Below, piece by piece: positions 24,929 to 34,766 of a DNA stretch of 44,036 nucleotides. The DNA comes from an uncultured Opitutia bacterium (GTDB taxonomy: Bacteria; Verrucomicrobiota; Verrucomicrobiia; Opitutales; Opitutaceae): assembly GCA_903859715.1 (NCBI GenBank), contig CAIONS010000032.1:1-44036 (forward strand). Reading direction: 5' to 3'. The notes beneath the pieces are model-generated. The model was not told the DNA's origin and searched no databases. It worked only from the letters and a program-made list of their open reading frames with translations. The first letter of the stretch is position 1, and every line of letters starts with the position of its first letter. The position numbers and the translations under genes were made by a program.

Positions 24929-27255
24929 TTAGACCGGTTCAATCGGGCTGATTGGATGGCGGAAGCACCAGCGGGCCATGGCCGGCAGCAGTACGATGGC
25001 TCCGAGCATGTTGACCAGAAACATGAACGTGAGCAGCAGACCCATGTCGGCTTGGAATTTCAGGTCGGAGAAAATCCACGTGCTCACACCGATGGCGAGG
25101 GTGAGCCCGGTGAAGACGATGGCGGTGCCGGTGTCCTTCAGGGCGGCGAACATTGTCGCCTCAAAATCCTGTCCGGCTTTCAGAGCGCCGTGCAGCTGCG
25201 CGAAAAGGTAGATGCCGTAGTCGACGCCGATACCGACGCCGAGGGCGACCACGGGCAGGGTGGAGGTCTTGAGGCCGATGCCGAGGACGACCATCAGGGC
25301 GTAAGCGAGCCAGCTCACGATGGCGAGCGGCACCACGATGCAGAGGGTGGCGCGCACGCTGCGAAACGTGACCAGGCAGAGTCCGATGACCGCGCCGAAC
25401 ACCCAGAGAACGATGGGAGTCTGGGCCGCCTGCACGACCTCATTGGTGGCGGCCATGACGCCGGCATTGCCGCTCGCGAGGACGAACCGGGCCTTGGGCG
25501 AAGGATGATCCGCGGCGAAGGCCTTCACGGCGTCGGTCACGGCGCGGAGTGTCCCGGCTTTGTGATCGGCGAGAAAAATGATCACGGGCATCACGCTGGC
25601 ATCGGCGTTGAGCAGACCGGTCGAAGTCTCAATGGGTGAAACGGCCTGGGCGAGCGCCTGCGGGTTGCGCGGGAGAATGCGCCACTTCAATGAGCCCTCG
25701 CTGTAGCCTGAGTTCACCAGCTTGGCCATCGAGGTCAGTGAGATCACCGACTGTACGCCGGGCACGGCACGGATGCGGCCCTCGAACTGGTCCATCAAGG
25801 TGACGACATCGTAGTCGACGCAGCCGTTGGGCACTGTCTCGACCATCACTGAAAGCATGTCGGCCCCAATGCTGAACCTGGAAGTGATCACGCGGGTATC
25901 CTGATTGTAGCGCGAACTCTGCCGCAGCTCGGGCACGCCGGCCTGGGTGTCGCCGATGCGAACCTGCTCCGCCTTCCAGTAACCCCACGCTCCGAGGGCA
26001 AACCAGATCACGATGATGACCAGGGAGGGCACAGGCTTCATCCCGCGGGCCAGACGGGCCCAGAACCGGTCCGTTCGGGCCCGGCGGGAGGCGACCCATT
26101 CGCCATAGGATGCCGGCAGGTGCAGATAGGACAGCAGGATCGGCAGGAGAAGAAAATTGGTGATCACGATCACGCTGACCCCGAGGCTGGCGATGATGGC
26201 CAGTTCCTGAATGACCGGGATCTTAATCACCAGCATCGTGAGAAAACCGACCGTGTCAGTGAGCAGCGCGACGACGCCCGGCACGATCAACTGCATGAAG
26301 GCATGCTTCGCGGCCGTCGGGCCGTCGTGGCCCTGAAATATCTCGTTGCGGAACAGGCTGATTTTCTGAACGCCGTGGCTGACGCCAATGGCGAAGACGA
26401 GGAACGGCACAAGGATGGAAAAGGGATCGATGCCGTAGCCGAGCGCGGTCAGGGCCCCGAGCTGCCAGATGACCGCGACCAGCGAGCAGACAATGGGTGA
26501 GGCGGCGAGTTTCCACCGGCCGGCATACTGCCAGACGAGCAGGGCTGTGATGAAAATGGACACGCCGAACAGGAAGAGCACGCCGCGGGCACCGTTGCTG
26601 ATGTCGCCGATGACCTTGGCGAAACCGATGATGTGGACGGAAATGGCCCCGGCACTTTCCCGCTCGACGCGCTGGCGATGGCTTCAAGTCCGTCGGCGAC
26701 GCGGAGATAATCGATCTTCCGTCCGGTGCGCGGGTCAACCTCGAGCAGCTGGGCGCTGACGATGGCGCCCGTGAAATCCGTTGCGACCAGCTGGCCGAGT
26801 TTGCCGGACTTGATGATGTTTTCGCGGACCTTGGCAAAGTGGGCGGGCGTGGCCGTGAAATCCGCCGGGATGACGTTGCCGCCTGCAAAGCCATCCTCGA
26901 CGACCTCGATGTAGCGCACATTCGGGGTGAAGAGCGACTGCACTTGGGAGCGGTCAACGGCAGGGAGGAACGTGACCTCGTCCGTGACCTTCCGGAGTTG
27001 GGCGAAAAAATCCGGTGTAAAGATATCGCCCTGCCGGGCCATCAGCGCGACAAGGACGCGATTGGCGCCGCCGAACTCGCCCTGGTATTTCACAAACGTC
27101 CGGATGTAAGGATGGCCGAGCGGCAGGGATTTGTTGAAACTCGCATCGACGTGCAGCCGCAGGGCAAACCCGCCCATGACCACGGTGAAAGCGGCAAAGA
27201 CCGCGACCAAGGGCAGGCGGAACCGGAAAATCCAAGTGGCGAATTTTTCGAGCAT
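24929..27255 (-). pseudogene. MMPL/RND-superfamily exporter, split by a one-base frameshift
   Basis: The N-terminal frame (27255 to about 26675) begins MLEKFATWIFRFRLPLVAVF, with the first transmembrane helix and a periplasmic loop up to LEAIA. Reading then jumps to another frame as QRVERESAGAISVHIIGFAK and continues to 24929. That part carries FLVFAIGVSHGVQKISLF, VVALGVGIGVDYGIYLFAQL and FMFLVNMLGAIVLLPAMARW. One base is missing near 26670-26676: the span is 2327 nt, one short of 776 codons. The intact protein would be an RND exporter of about 775 aa and about 12 helices. It is the last gene of the DUF1302-DUF1329-YCF48 cluster. It could be a pseudogene or an assembly error. Confidence 0.85.
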
Positions 27256-27261
27256 GCGCGG

Positions 27262-28212
27262 TCAGGGCTTGGGCAGGATCACCGCGCCGGCTTCGCCCAG
27301 GGTTAAGAGGGAGCCATCGGGGAGCGGAAGCAGTTCGGCTACAGCGGAGGTGAAAGCCACCGGCCACGGCGCGACTGACCGCCCTTCTTCACGGCTGACC
27401 AACCAAGACCGAGCCTGGCCGGTGAAGATCAAGGCGCCGCCCGGGGGTCGCACCGCGGTGGCGATGAGCCCGGACAGTTCGTTGGGCACGGTGATCCATG
27501 AGGCGCCGTTATCCGTGGAGCGATAGATCCGGCCGCGCAATCCATAGGCCAGCAGCGTCCGGGCATCGAGCGGAAGGATGCCGTAGAACGAGCCCTCATA
27601 GGGCGAACGGATGCGCTCCCAGCGGACGCCCTGGTCTGTTGAGCGCAGGAGGGTGCCGTGTTCGCCGGCGAGGTAGAGGGTTCCGGTTGGGCCGCGCGAG
27701 ATGCGGTTGAGGTGAAAATCGTCGTTGCTGATTTTCCCGCGGACCCAGGTCCGGCCACCATCAGCCGAGCTGACATATAAGCCGTAGGCGCCGACGGCGA
27801 TGACATGCCGCGCATCGAGCGCGATCACATCGAGGAAGGAATCCTGCAGATTTTCGCCCTGCCACTGTTTCCGCCAAATGAGACCGCCGTCGTCCGTGGC
27901 CAGAATCAGGGCGTCATGCCCGACCGCCCAGCCCTTCAGAGTGCCCGGGGCAAAGCCCACTCCGGTCAGGGTGGCGGAGGCAGACACGGTGGCGGGCAGC
28001 CAGGTTTGTCCCGAGTTGGTGGAGCGGAGAATAGTGCCGCGCTCACCGACCACGACGATTGCCGAACCGGCGAGGGCGCCGTCCAGCAACAGCATGGTGG
28101 GGGCGATCTCAGTGGCCTGGGCCGCAAGGGCACCCAGTATGGCGAGCGCGAAGGCGTGGAGGAGGGATTTGGCCAGACGCAAAGAGGCCAGTGTGCGAAT
28201 GGCGTCCCTCAA
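27262..28212 (-). CDS. YCF48/HCF136-like beta-propeller protein, exported
   Basis: The 316-aa protein has a signal peptide (MRDAIRTLASLRLAKSLLHA followed by FALAILGALAAQA). Repeated BNR-like blades follow: GTILRSTNSGQTW, GTLLRSTDQGVRWE and GRIYRSTDNGASW, each with the Ser-x-Asp/Asn-x-Gly-x-x-W pattern. This is the photosystem-II-stability-factor-like (YCF48) family, here a likely periplasmic partner or scaffold. TTG at 28212 is chosen as start because AGGAG lies 5 nt upstream and the signal peptide then begins correctly. The stop is 6 nt before the RND start. Its neighbours DUF1329, DUF1302 and RND are usual companions of this family. Confidence 0.85.
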   Translation of the reverse strand: MRDAIRTLASLRLAKSLLHAFALAILGALAAQATEIAPTMLLLDGALAGSAIVVVGERGTILRSTNSGQTWLPATVSASATLTGVGFAPGTLKGWAVGHDALILATDDGGLIWRKQWQGENLQDSFLDVIALDARHVIAVGAYGLYVSSADGGRTWVRGKISNDDFHLNRISRGPTGTLYLAGEHGTLLRSTDQGVRWERIRSPYEGSFYGILPLDARTLLAYGLRGRIYRSTDNGASWITVPNELSGLIATAVRPPGGALIFTGQARSWLVSREEGRSVAPWPVAFTSAVAELLPLPDGSLLTLGEAGAVILPKP

Positions 28213-28259
28213 AAAAGCTCCTAGTATTCGCGTCTTGGCGCCTTGGAGATTGATTCGGT

Positions 28260-28292
28260 GCCGAGGTTCAAGCCCAGCCTCGTTACCTCGGC
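28260..28292. repeat. Hairpin in the gap between the DUF1329 and YCF48-like genes
   Basis: GCCGAGG (28260-28266) and CCTCGGC (28286-28292) pair around 19 nt in the 115-nt gap (28213-28327). There is no T-tract on the minus strand, so it is more likely an mRNA-processing or stability structure than a terminator. Confidence 0.4.
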
Positions 28293-28327
28293 TGCTACTG
28301 GCCCGGCTGTTACTGTGCGGCATCTCG

Positions 28328-29674
28328 TCAGCGGATGCCATCGCGGCGCAACGAATCGGGACTGTAGTCGGCCGGGGTCCGCTTGAGGCCGAAGTCGTAC
28401 ATCTTGCCCTCGTTATCGAGCCCGATGACGAGGTACCGGCCGTTTTGCAGATCGGTATGGACCTCAAGCGTGCTCCAGAAGGTGAGCGCATCGTAGTAAT
28501 TGATGCAGTGGGCCTCGGACACACGCCAGATTTCGCCGCGGGAATCGTACTGATCGGCTGCGAGGATCTGCCAGCTGTCCTCGTCGACGTAGAAAGTACG
28601 GCGTGAGTAGAGATGCGAAGTGCCGGGCTTGAGCGTCGCATCGACGACCCAGACGCGGTGCAGTTCGTAGCGGGCGAGATCCTGGTTAATGTGCAGCGGC
28701 TTGAGGATGTCGTCATACTTCACCTTGTCGCTGTGCAGGTGGTAGGAATTGTAAGGAACGATGATCTCCTTCTTGCCGACGAGGTTCCAGTTGTAGCGGT
28801 CGGGAGCGCCATTGAACATGTCGAACTGGTCGCTGGTGCGCTGGCCGTCGGCGGCGGTGCCGGGATTGTCGTAGGCCACGTTCGGGGCGCGGGTGACACG
28901 GCGACGGCCTGGATTGTAGACCCAGGCCCGGCGCGGCTCCTTGACCTGGTCCATGGTCTCATGGGCGAGGAGAATGGTCCCGGCGAGGCGGGCCGGAGCA
29001 ACGACGGCCTGCTTGAAGTAGATCAGGATGTTGTTGAGGTCGGCCTCCGTCATGTCCTCGCGGCAGTAGTTGAAGAGAAACTCGTCCTCGAATTCGACAA
29101 GCGTATAGCTGCCGTTGCGCTGGGGCGCAGCCTGGCCGATGTGACGCGAAGCGGCAATGCCACGGTAACGCGTGAGGTGATTCCAGACGACCTCGAGCCC
29201 TCTGGCCGGAATGGGAAAGGGGATGCCGACCACGGAACCCGTAACGCCATTGCCGCCCTCCGTGAGCCGGGCCGTGGTGGCGTGCTGCTTCGTGGCGTCG
29301 TAGATCCGCTGCGGGTTGGAGGCGCTGCGGTGCGACGGGTAGACCATCAGCTTGTAGTCGGGGTAGGCCTTGAGAAGCGCGATGTGCCCGGCGGTGAGCT
29401 TATCCTGATACTGGGAGAGATTCGCAGCCGTGATGGTGTAGAGCGGCTGGTCGCCGGCGTAGGGATCAGGATGGTGATCGCCGACCTTGTAGCCGGCGGG
29501 TGGCGTGGTGATGCCGCCGTCCCAAGCGGGGATGGCGCCGTCGGCACTGCCGGCCTTCTCCGCGCCCAACGGGGTGAGGTCGGCGCCCAGGCGGGCGGCC
29601 TGGGATTCACTGATGGCGGCATGCAACCCGGCGGCCGCAAAGGTGAAGAGGGTGGAAAGAATGATTTTTTTCAT
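28328..29674 (-). CDS. DUF1329 (LolA-like fold) exported protein
   Basis: The 448-aa protein has a signal peptide (MKKIILSTLFTFAAAGLHAA) followed by ARLGADLTPLGAEKAGSADG and IPAWDGGI, the diagnostic start of DUF1329. RAWVYNPGRRRVTRAPN and SRRTFYVDEDSWQILAADQY are further family blocks. DUF1329 is grouped with LolA-like proteins, which bind lipids in a half-barrel, so a periplasmic lipid-carrier role is plausible but unproven. It starts 22 nt after the DUF1302 stop, so the two are almost certainly co-transcribed. The gene looks intact. Confidence 0.92.
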   Translation of the reverse strand: MKKIILSTLFTFAAAGLHAAISESQAARLGADLTPLGAEKAGSADGAIPAWDGGITTPPAGYKVGDHHPDPYAGDQPLYTITAANLSQYQDKLTAGHIALLKAYPDYKLMVYPSHRSASNPQRIYDATKQHATTARLTEGGNGVTGSVVGIPFPIPARGLEVVWNHLTRYRGIAASRHIGQAAPQRNGSYTLVEFEDEFLFNYCREDMTEADLNNILIYFKQAVVAPARLAGTILLAHETMDQVKEPRRAWVYNPGRRRVTRAPNVAYDNPGTAADGQRTSDQFDMFNGAPDRYNWNLVGKKEIIVPYNSYHLHSDKVKYDDILKPLHINQDLARYELHRVWVVDATLKPGTSHLYSRRTFYVDEDSWQILAADQYDSRGEIWRVSEAHCINYYDALTFWSTLEVHTDLQNGRYLVIGLDNEGKMYDFGLKRTPADYSPDSLRRDGIR

Positions 29675-29696
29675 GGCGGGGTATTTCCGATGACGG

Positions 29697-31682
29697 TTAG
29701 AAAGAGTACTTCACCGTGGTCGAGACGTAGTCGCGATCACTGAGCAGATTGTAGGCGCCGGCCCCGAAGAAATTCACGTAGCGGACCTCGAAGGACCAGG
29801 CGTTCTGGAAGGTAAACTCGGCGGCGAGGTTGATGCTCTTGCGGCCGGCGATGAAATTGCCGAGGGGCAATGGAGTGTTGCCGGTCACGTCGTGTGAAAA
29901 GGCAAGCGACGGCGAAACGTTCACACCGGCGAACACGTTGTTGTAGTCGAGCTTGGCCAGCACCTGGTAGCCCCAGGAGAAGGGGTCGGCGAAGGCGCTG
30001 GCGGGAGTCGCGGGCAAGCCGCCGAAGCCGGTGTTGGTCATCGCGGTGGCGCTGCCGCTGGTGAAGGTGCCGGAGCCGTCGTAGCGGAGCACGTTTTTGT
30101 CGGGAAGATTGGCCCAGATGCCGCCGACCTCGCCGACCAGCGTGAGTTGCTGGGAGCCGAGAATCGGGCCGAAGACCTTGGTGAACGTCGTCTGGGCCGT
30201 CACGACGCGGTGGCGGCGGTAGCCCGGGATGACCGTGTTCAGCTGGCCGTAATAATTGCCGATCTGATTGTTGGCGCCGAAGACCGGGTTGAGCGAGGAG
30301 AGCGTGGCGAACAGGAGTTCAACGTCGTCGACCTGCAGCGGCACGTTGCTCTTCAGGGACATCTCGCCCTGCCAGGTGATGCCGGACTGGCCGAGGGAGG
30401 TGTTGAAGCTCGCGCCGACCATCTAGATCGCCTCGGGGTATTCGTCGAAATACCGGCCGGCGGCCGCGGCGGTGAGCAGGCCGATTTTGCCGGCGCCGGC
30501 CGCGATGCTCTGGGCGGCGGGGTAAAACGGCTGAAGGCTCGGCGGCAACGCCGCTGCCGGCACGCCGGTGAGGGCGGCGCCAATCAGCGTGTTGAGCGCC
30601 GAGGGGATGCCGGCGGGAGGATAGCCGTTGGCGATCATCACCGGGACGAGGTTGGTGGTGGCGAGGCTGGTGGCGGTTGCGACGACGAGGGATGAATCGA
30701 TCGGAGCCGTCGGGGTGATGGCGCTGATCACCGGGGAACGGCTGTGGTACCGCGCGAAATAGAAGCCGAACTCCGTGTCGTTCAGGCCGGGCGCGAGGAC
30801 GCGGAGCGAGGCGCCGAATTGGTCGTAGTTGTTGCCGGTGTGATCGGCGGCGCGCGGAATCGCGCCGAGCGTGCCGTTGTCCGGCAGCGTGCCGAACCCG
30901 AGATAGACGTTCCGGCCGCCGGGGCTGGCAAAATCGTTGGTCGAGAAATACGTGCCGGCGGGCTCGAGTTCGTTGGGCCGGAACTCCAGCAGCCAGAAGG
31001 GCTCGAAGGTGATGTTCTTGGTCAGGCCGATGGAGACCTTGAGCATGTTGACCGGCAGGAACGCCTCCTTCAACTCGGCGCCGGGTGCGCGCAGCTTGGA
31101 GAGGTCAATGGGATTGATGACGTTGACGCCGTTCGGAATGAACGTGCTTTCGCCGAGGCTGAGCACCTGGCGGCCGAAGCGGATATCCAGCGGCAGGTCG
31201 TTGACGGCCTCGAACTTTCCGACGACGTACAGGTCGAGCAATTCCGCGCCATTCGTCACGCGTTCCTTTGCCAGACTGGAGAGTGGGGTGCGCAGGGTGT
31301 TGTCGGCTTCCAGGTCGCTGAAATAATAGCCGCGGGCGAAGAACCCGTAATCGTGGTACTTGAGCTCGAGGTCATGCGAGCCCTTGAAGAGCTCGGAGAC
31401 CCAGCCCTTGCCGTAGTTGAGGTCGCCGTCGTCGGCATTGACCGAGTTTTGCTGGCCCGCGACACCGTGAAAGGAGTTGGTCGTGCCGTAGAATTCCGGG
31501 CTGGGATTGCTCAGGCGGTACAAGCCACCGAACGAAAACGTGCTGTCGAAGCTGCCGGTGAGGTCGCCGTCGGCGAATTGGAAGGCGCGGCTGGAAGGCG
31601 CCAGCAGCAGACAGCCAAGGCCGACGGCCAAGGTGCAGCGAATCCGGCGCGATGAGACACGTGGGAACGTCATATCTTTCAT
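29697..31682 (-). pseudogene. DUF1302 outer-membrane protein with an in-frame amber codon
   Basis: A signal peptide (RCTLAVGLGCLLLAPSSRAF) is followed by FADGDLTGSFDSTFSFGGLY and RFGRQVLSLGESTFIPNGVN, typical of DUF1302 porin-like barrels. The frame runs to YFDEYPEAI, then TAG at 30423-30425. It continues directly in the same frame as MVGASFNTSLGQSGITWQGE to RDYVSTTVKYSF, a C-terminal beta-signal ending in Phe as outer-membrane barrels require. Full length would be about 661 residues, normal for the family. The residue replaced lies in the conserved YPE-I-x-x-x-G-x-SFNT block. The ATG after the TAG could restart translation, but the fragment would lack a signal peptide. Confidence 0.85.
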
Positions 31683-31702
31683 GGGGTATCCTGGTCGCAA
31701 AG

Positions 31703-31718
31703 GATTCCACGTGGAATC
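31703..31718. promoter_or_regulatory. Perfect 16-bp palindrome, candidate operator of the DUF1302-DUF1329-YCF48-RND cluster
   Basis: GATTCCACGTGGAATC is a loop-less perfect palindrome 20 nt upstream of the DUF1302 start codon, in the divergent gap with uvrA (31683-31892). Lack of a loop argues for a dimeric DNA-binding protein rather than an RNA hairpin. The regulator is unknown and no transcription factor gene is adjacent. The remainder of the gap shows no gene. Confidence 0.5.
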
Positions 31719-31892
31719 TCGCTGCGAGGGGGGTTGGGGTGGTTGAGGCGGAAGGCCGCCTAGGGGTTGTTTCTGCGGGCAACAAACGAAGTCGCCTGTG
31801 CCAGTTCAAGAACCAATTCGGCCAGCGGAACCCGGAATCGACGCTTATCGCTTTGACCTCGTTGAAATATGCGTAACGTGCGCGTTCGACCC

Positions 31893-34766
31893 ATGCAGGC
31901 TGCCACCCACATCCACATCAAAGGCGCGCGAGAGCACAACCTGAAGAACCTCGAGTTGCGCATCCCGCGGGGCAGGCTGGTGGTCATCACGGGCCCGAGC
32001 GGTTCGGGCAAGTCCTCGCTCGCCTTTGATACGATCTATGCCGAGGGCTACCGGAAATACATGGAGTCGCTCTCGACCCAGGCGCGGCAGGTGCTCGAAC
32101 AGCTCCGGCGTCCCGATGTGGATTTCATCCACGGACTGTCGCCGGTGCTGGCGATCGAGCAGCGCACAGGTGCGGGCGGCCCGCGCAGCACGATCGCGAC
32201 GGCGACGGAAATCGCCGACTATGCGCAGCTGCTCTGGGCCATCAGTGGCGAGCAGCGCTGTCCCAAGGATGGCGGCCGGGTCATCCAGCGTTCGCTCGAC
32301 GACAATGTGCAGCGGATCCTCACCGAGTGTGCGGGTGAACGCGTGCTGCTGCTCGCGGCGTTCATGCGGGCCAAGCCGAGCGTGCTGCGCGACGAGCTGC
32401 CCCGGTTGCGCCAGCGCGGGTTTCAGCGGGTGCGGATCGACGGGGAAATCAAGAGCCTGGACGAACCCAAGCTGATCCCGGCCGCGGCGGGCACCAAGGA
32501 AATGATCGTGGAGATCGTGGTCGACCGCCTGGTGGCGACTGCCGACCAGCGGTCGCGGCTGGCCGACTCGCTCGAGCTGGCCTTCCGGGAAGGCAAAGAC
32601 CGGGTCGTGGTGCTCGCGCAGAAAAACGCCGAGTCGCCCTGGCGGGAGCTGGCCCTGAGCCAGTCGTTGTCCTGCGAGGTGTGCGGGGATATTTTCGAAA
32701 AGCTCACGCCGCGGCATTTCTCCTTCAGCAATCGCGAGGGCGCGTGCCCGACCTGCGACGGGCTCGGGCGGAAGCTGCGGTTTGTGCCCGAGTTGATCGT
32801 GGCCGACCCGGAGAAATCCGTGCGCGAGGGCGCACTCAAGCCGTGGCGCATTGGCGGAAAAAATCTCATCATCAAGCACAACGCGCTGCTGAAGCAGCTG
32901 GCCGAGCAACTGCCGTTTGATGCAGATGTGCCGTGGAAAGAACTCCCCGAGGCGACGCGGCATACGATCCTGTATGGAGCGGGGGAGCGGCTCTTCGCGT
33001 TCAAGCTGCGGCGGATGCGCGAGGCGAAGTCCATGCCATTCGCGGGGGTCATCGCTGACCTGGAGGACAGTTTCCGGCATACGGACAGCGAGGGATTCCA
33101 GGCGCGGCTGACGACCTTCATGGTCGCGGGCGAATGCCCGGAGTGTCACGGCACGCGGCTGAATGCCCGGAGCGGCGCGGTGCTGCTCGGTGGCAAGACG
33201 TTCCCGCAGTTTATGGAGCTGGATATTGCCGAAGCCCACGCGTTCGCGCGGGAACTCGTCGCGGAGCACGCGGCCAATGAAGCGGTGCGCGATGTCGTGA
33301 CCGGAATCGACCAGCGGCTCTTTTTCCTGCTGGAGACGGGCCTGGGCTACCTGACGCTCGACCGCGATTATGCCACGCTGTCGGGCGGCGAAGCCCAGCG
33401 CGTGCGGCTGGCCACCCAGCTCGGCATGGGTCTCATGGGCGTCATCTACGTCCTCGATGAGCCGAGCATCGGCCTGCATCCGCACGACAATCAGAAACTC
33501 CTCGATACCCTCGTCGCGCTGCGGGATCGCGGCAACACCGTGCTCGTGGTCGAACACGACGAGGACACGATGCGTCTGGCTGACGAGCTGATCGAACTCG
33601 GACCCGAGGCGGGCGTGGAAGGCGGGCAGCTGCTGTTTCAGGGTACGCCGGAGCAGTGCATGCAGCTGTCGGCGAAAGTGTCGCGCACCGGACCATACCT
33701 CGCGCGCAAGCTTGGCGTCGTGAAGGACGCGACGACGAAGGCGCCCGATGGGGCGTGGCTCACGGTGCGCGAGGCGCGGGCGAACAATCTCCGGGGTATC
33801 GATGCGAAATTTCCCATCGGGCTCCTGACCTGTGTCACGGGCGTCAGCGGCTCGGGCAAGAGCACGCTGGTCAACGATGTCTTGGCCGCGGCGGCCGCGC
33901 GCAAGCTGAACGGCGCCAAGACCGTGCCCGGCAAGCACCGGCACATCGAGAACCTGGATTTCTTCGAGAAGCTCGTGCAGGTGGACCAGGAGCCCATCGG
34001 GCGCAGCCCGCGGTCGAATCCCGCCACCTACGTCGATCTGCTTACGCTCCTGCGCGACCTGTATGCCTCGGTGCCGCTGGCGAAGGTGCGCGGCTACAAG
34101 GCGAGCCGGTTCTCCTTCAATGTCCGCGGCGGACGCTGCGAACGCTGCCAGGGCGACGGTGCCATCAAGCTCGACATGCAGTTCATGGCGGATGCGTACG
34201 CGCCGTGCCCGAGCTGCGAGGGAAAACGCTACAACCGCGAGACGCTCGAGATCCTGTTTCATGGGAAGTCCATCGCGGACGTCCTCGCCATGACGGTGCG
34301 CGAGGCGATTGCGCTGTTTCGGAACCTGCCGCGGGTGATGGACAAACTCGCCACGCTCGACGCGGTCGGGCTGGGCTATCTCACGCTGGGACAGTCCGCG
34401 ACGACGCTCTCGGGGGGCGAGGCGCAGCGGCTCAAGCTCTCGCTGGAGCTGAGCAAGCGCGCGCAGGGCAGCACGCTCTACATCCTAGACGAGCCGACCA
34501 CGGGCCTGCACTGGGTGGACATCCAGAAGCTGATGGACCTGCTGTTCAAACTGCGCGACCAGGGCCACACCGTGATCGTGATCGAGCACAACCTCGACGT
34601 GATCAACATCGCGGACTGGATCATCGACCTCGGGCCGGGCGGCGGCCGGCATGGCGGGGAGCTGCTCTGCGCCGGTCCGCGCGGCACGATCGAGGCCTGC
34701 GAGCGTTCGCTGACGGGCGCGGCGCTGAAAAAGTGGGCGGAGGGCGCCAAACCATCCCGGACATGA
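31893..34766 (+). CDS. uvrA: Excinuclease ABC subunit A
   Basis: UvrA is the damage-sensing ATPase of nucleotide-excision repair. The 957-aa protein has both ABC modules. Walker A motifs are [12 protein letters not shown] (about residue 40) and [13 protein letters not shown] (about 650). Two signature motifs read LSGGEAQR. Zinc modules are CEVC...CPTC (about 265-292) and CERC...CPSC (about 750-777). The second ATG, at 31893, is preferred because homology ([17 protein letters not shown]) starts there; 31869 is an alternative. The stop codon overlaps the dinB start (ATGA), a pairing of two DNA-damage genes. No LexA-type box was seen upstream. Confidence 0.96.
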   Translation: MQAATHIHIKGAREHNLKNLELRIPRGRLVVITGPSGSGKSSLAFDTIYAEGYRKYMESLSTQARQVLEQLRRPDVDFIHGLSPVLAIEQRTGAGGPRSTIATATEIADYAQLLWAISGEQRCPKDGGRVIQRSLDDNVQRILTECAGERVLLLAAFMRAKPSVLRDELPRLRQRGFQRVRIDGEIKSLDEPKLIPAAAGTKEMIVEIVVDRLVATADQRSRLADSLELAFREGKDRVVVLAQKNAESPWRELALSQSLSCEVCGDIFEKLTPRHFSFSNREGACPTCDGLGRKLRFVPELIVADPEKSVREGALKPWRIGGKNLIIKHNALLKQLAEQLPFDADVPWKELPEATRHTILYGAGERLFAFKLRRMREAKSMPFAGVIADLEDSFRHTDSEGFQARLTTFMVAGECPECHGTRLNARSGAVLLGGKTFPQFMELDIAEAHAFARELVAEHAANEAVRDVVTGIDQRLFFLLETGLGYLTLDRDYATLSGGEAQRVRLATQLGMGLMGVIYVLDEPSIGLHPHDNQKLLDTLVALRDRGNTVLVVEHDEDTMRLADELIELGPEAGVEGGQLLFQGTPEQCMQLSAKVSRTGPYLARKLGVVKDATTKAPDGAWLTVREARANNLRGIDAKFPIGLLTCVTGVSGSGKSTLVNDVLAAAAARKLNGAKTVPGKHRHIENLDFFEKLVQVDQEPIGRSPRSNPATYVDLLTLLRDLYASVPLAKVRGYKASRFSFNVRGGRCERCQGDGAIKLDMQFMADAYAPCPSCEGKRYNRETLEILFHGKSIADVLAMTVREAIALFRNLPRVMDKLATLDAVGLGYLTLGQSATTLSGGEAQRLKLSLELSKRAQGSTLYILDEPTTGLHWVDIQKLMDLLFKLRDQGHTVIVIEHNLDVINIADWIIDLGPGGGRHGGELLCAGPRGTIEACERSLTGAALKKWAEGAKPSRT

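Noticed and set aside
11656-30425. Complete reassignment of TAG to an amino acid in this organism
   Set aside because: TAG is a plausible true stop for add, ppx, the DUF3108 gene and the suhB-like gene, where the downstream sequence is repeat or another gene. Only local suppression or mutation remains open.
31845-34262. 805-codon minus-strand frame opposite uvrA
   Set aside because: Its composition is typical of antisense frames, with no family, and uvrA on the other strand is fully supported by Walker, signature and zinc motifs.
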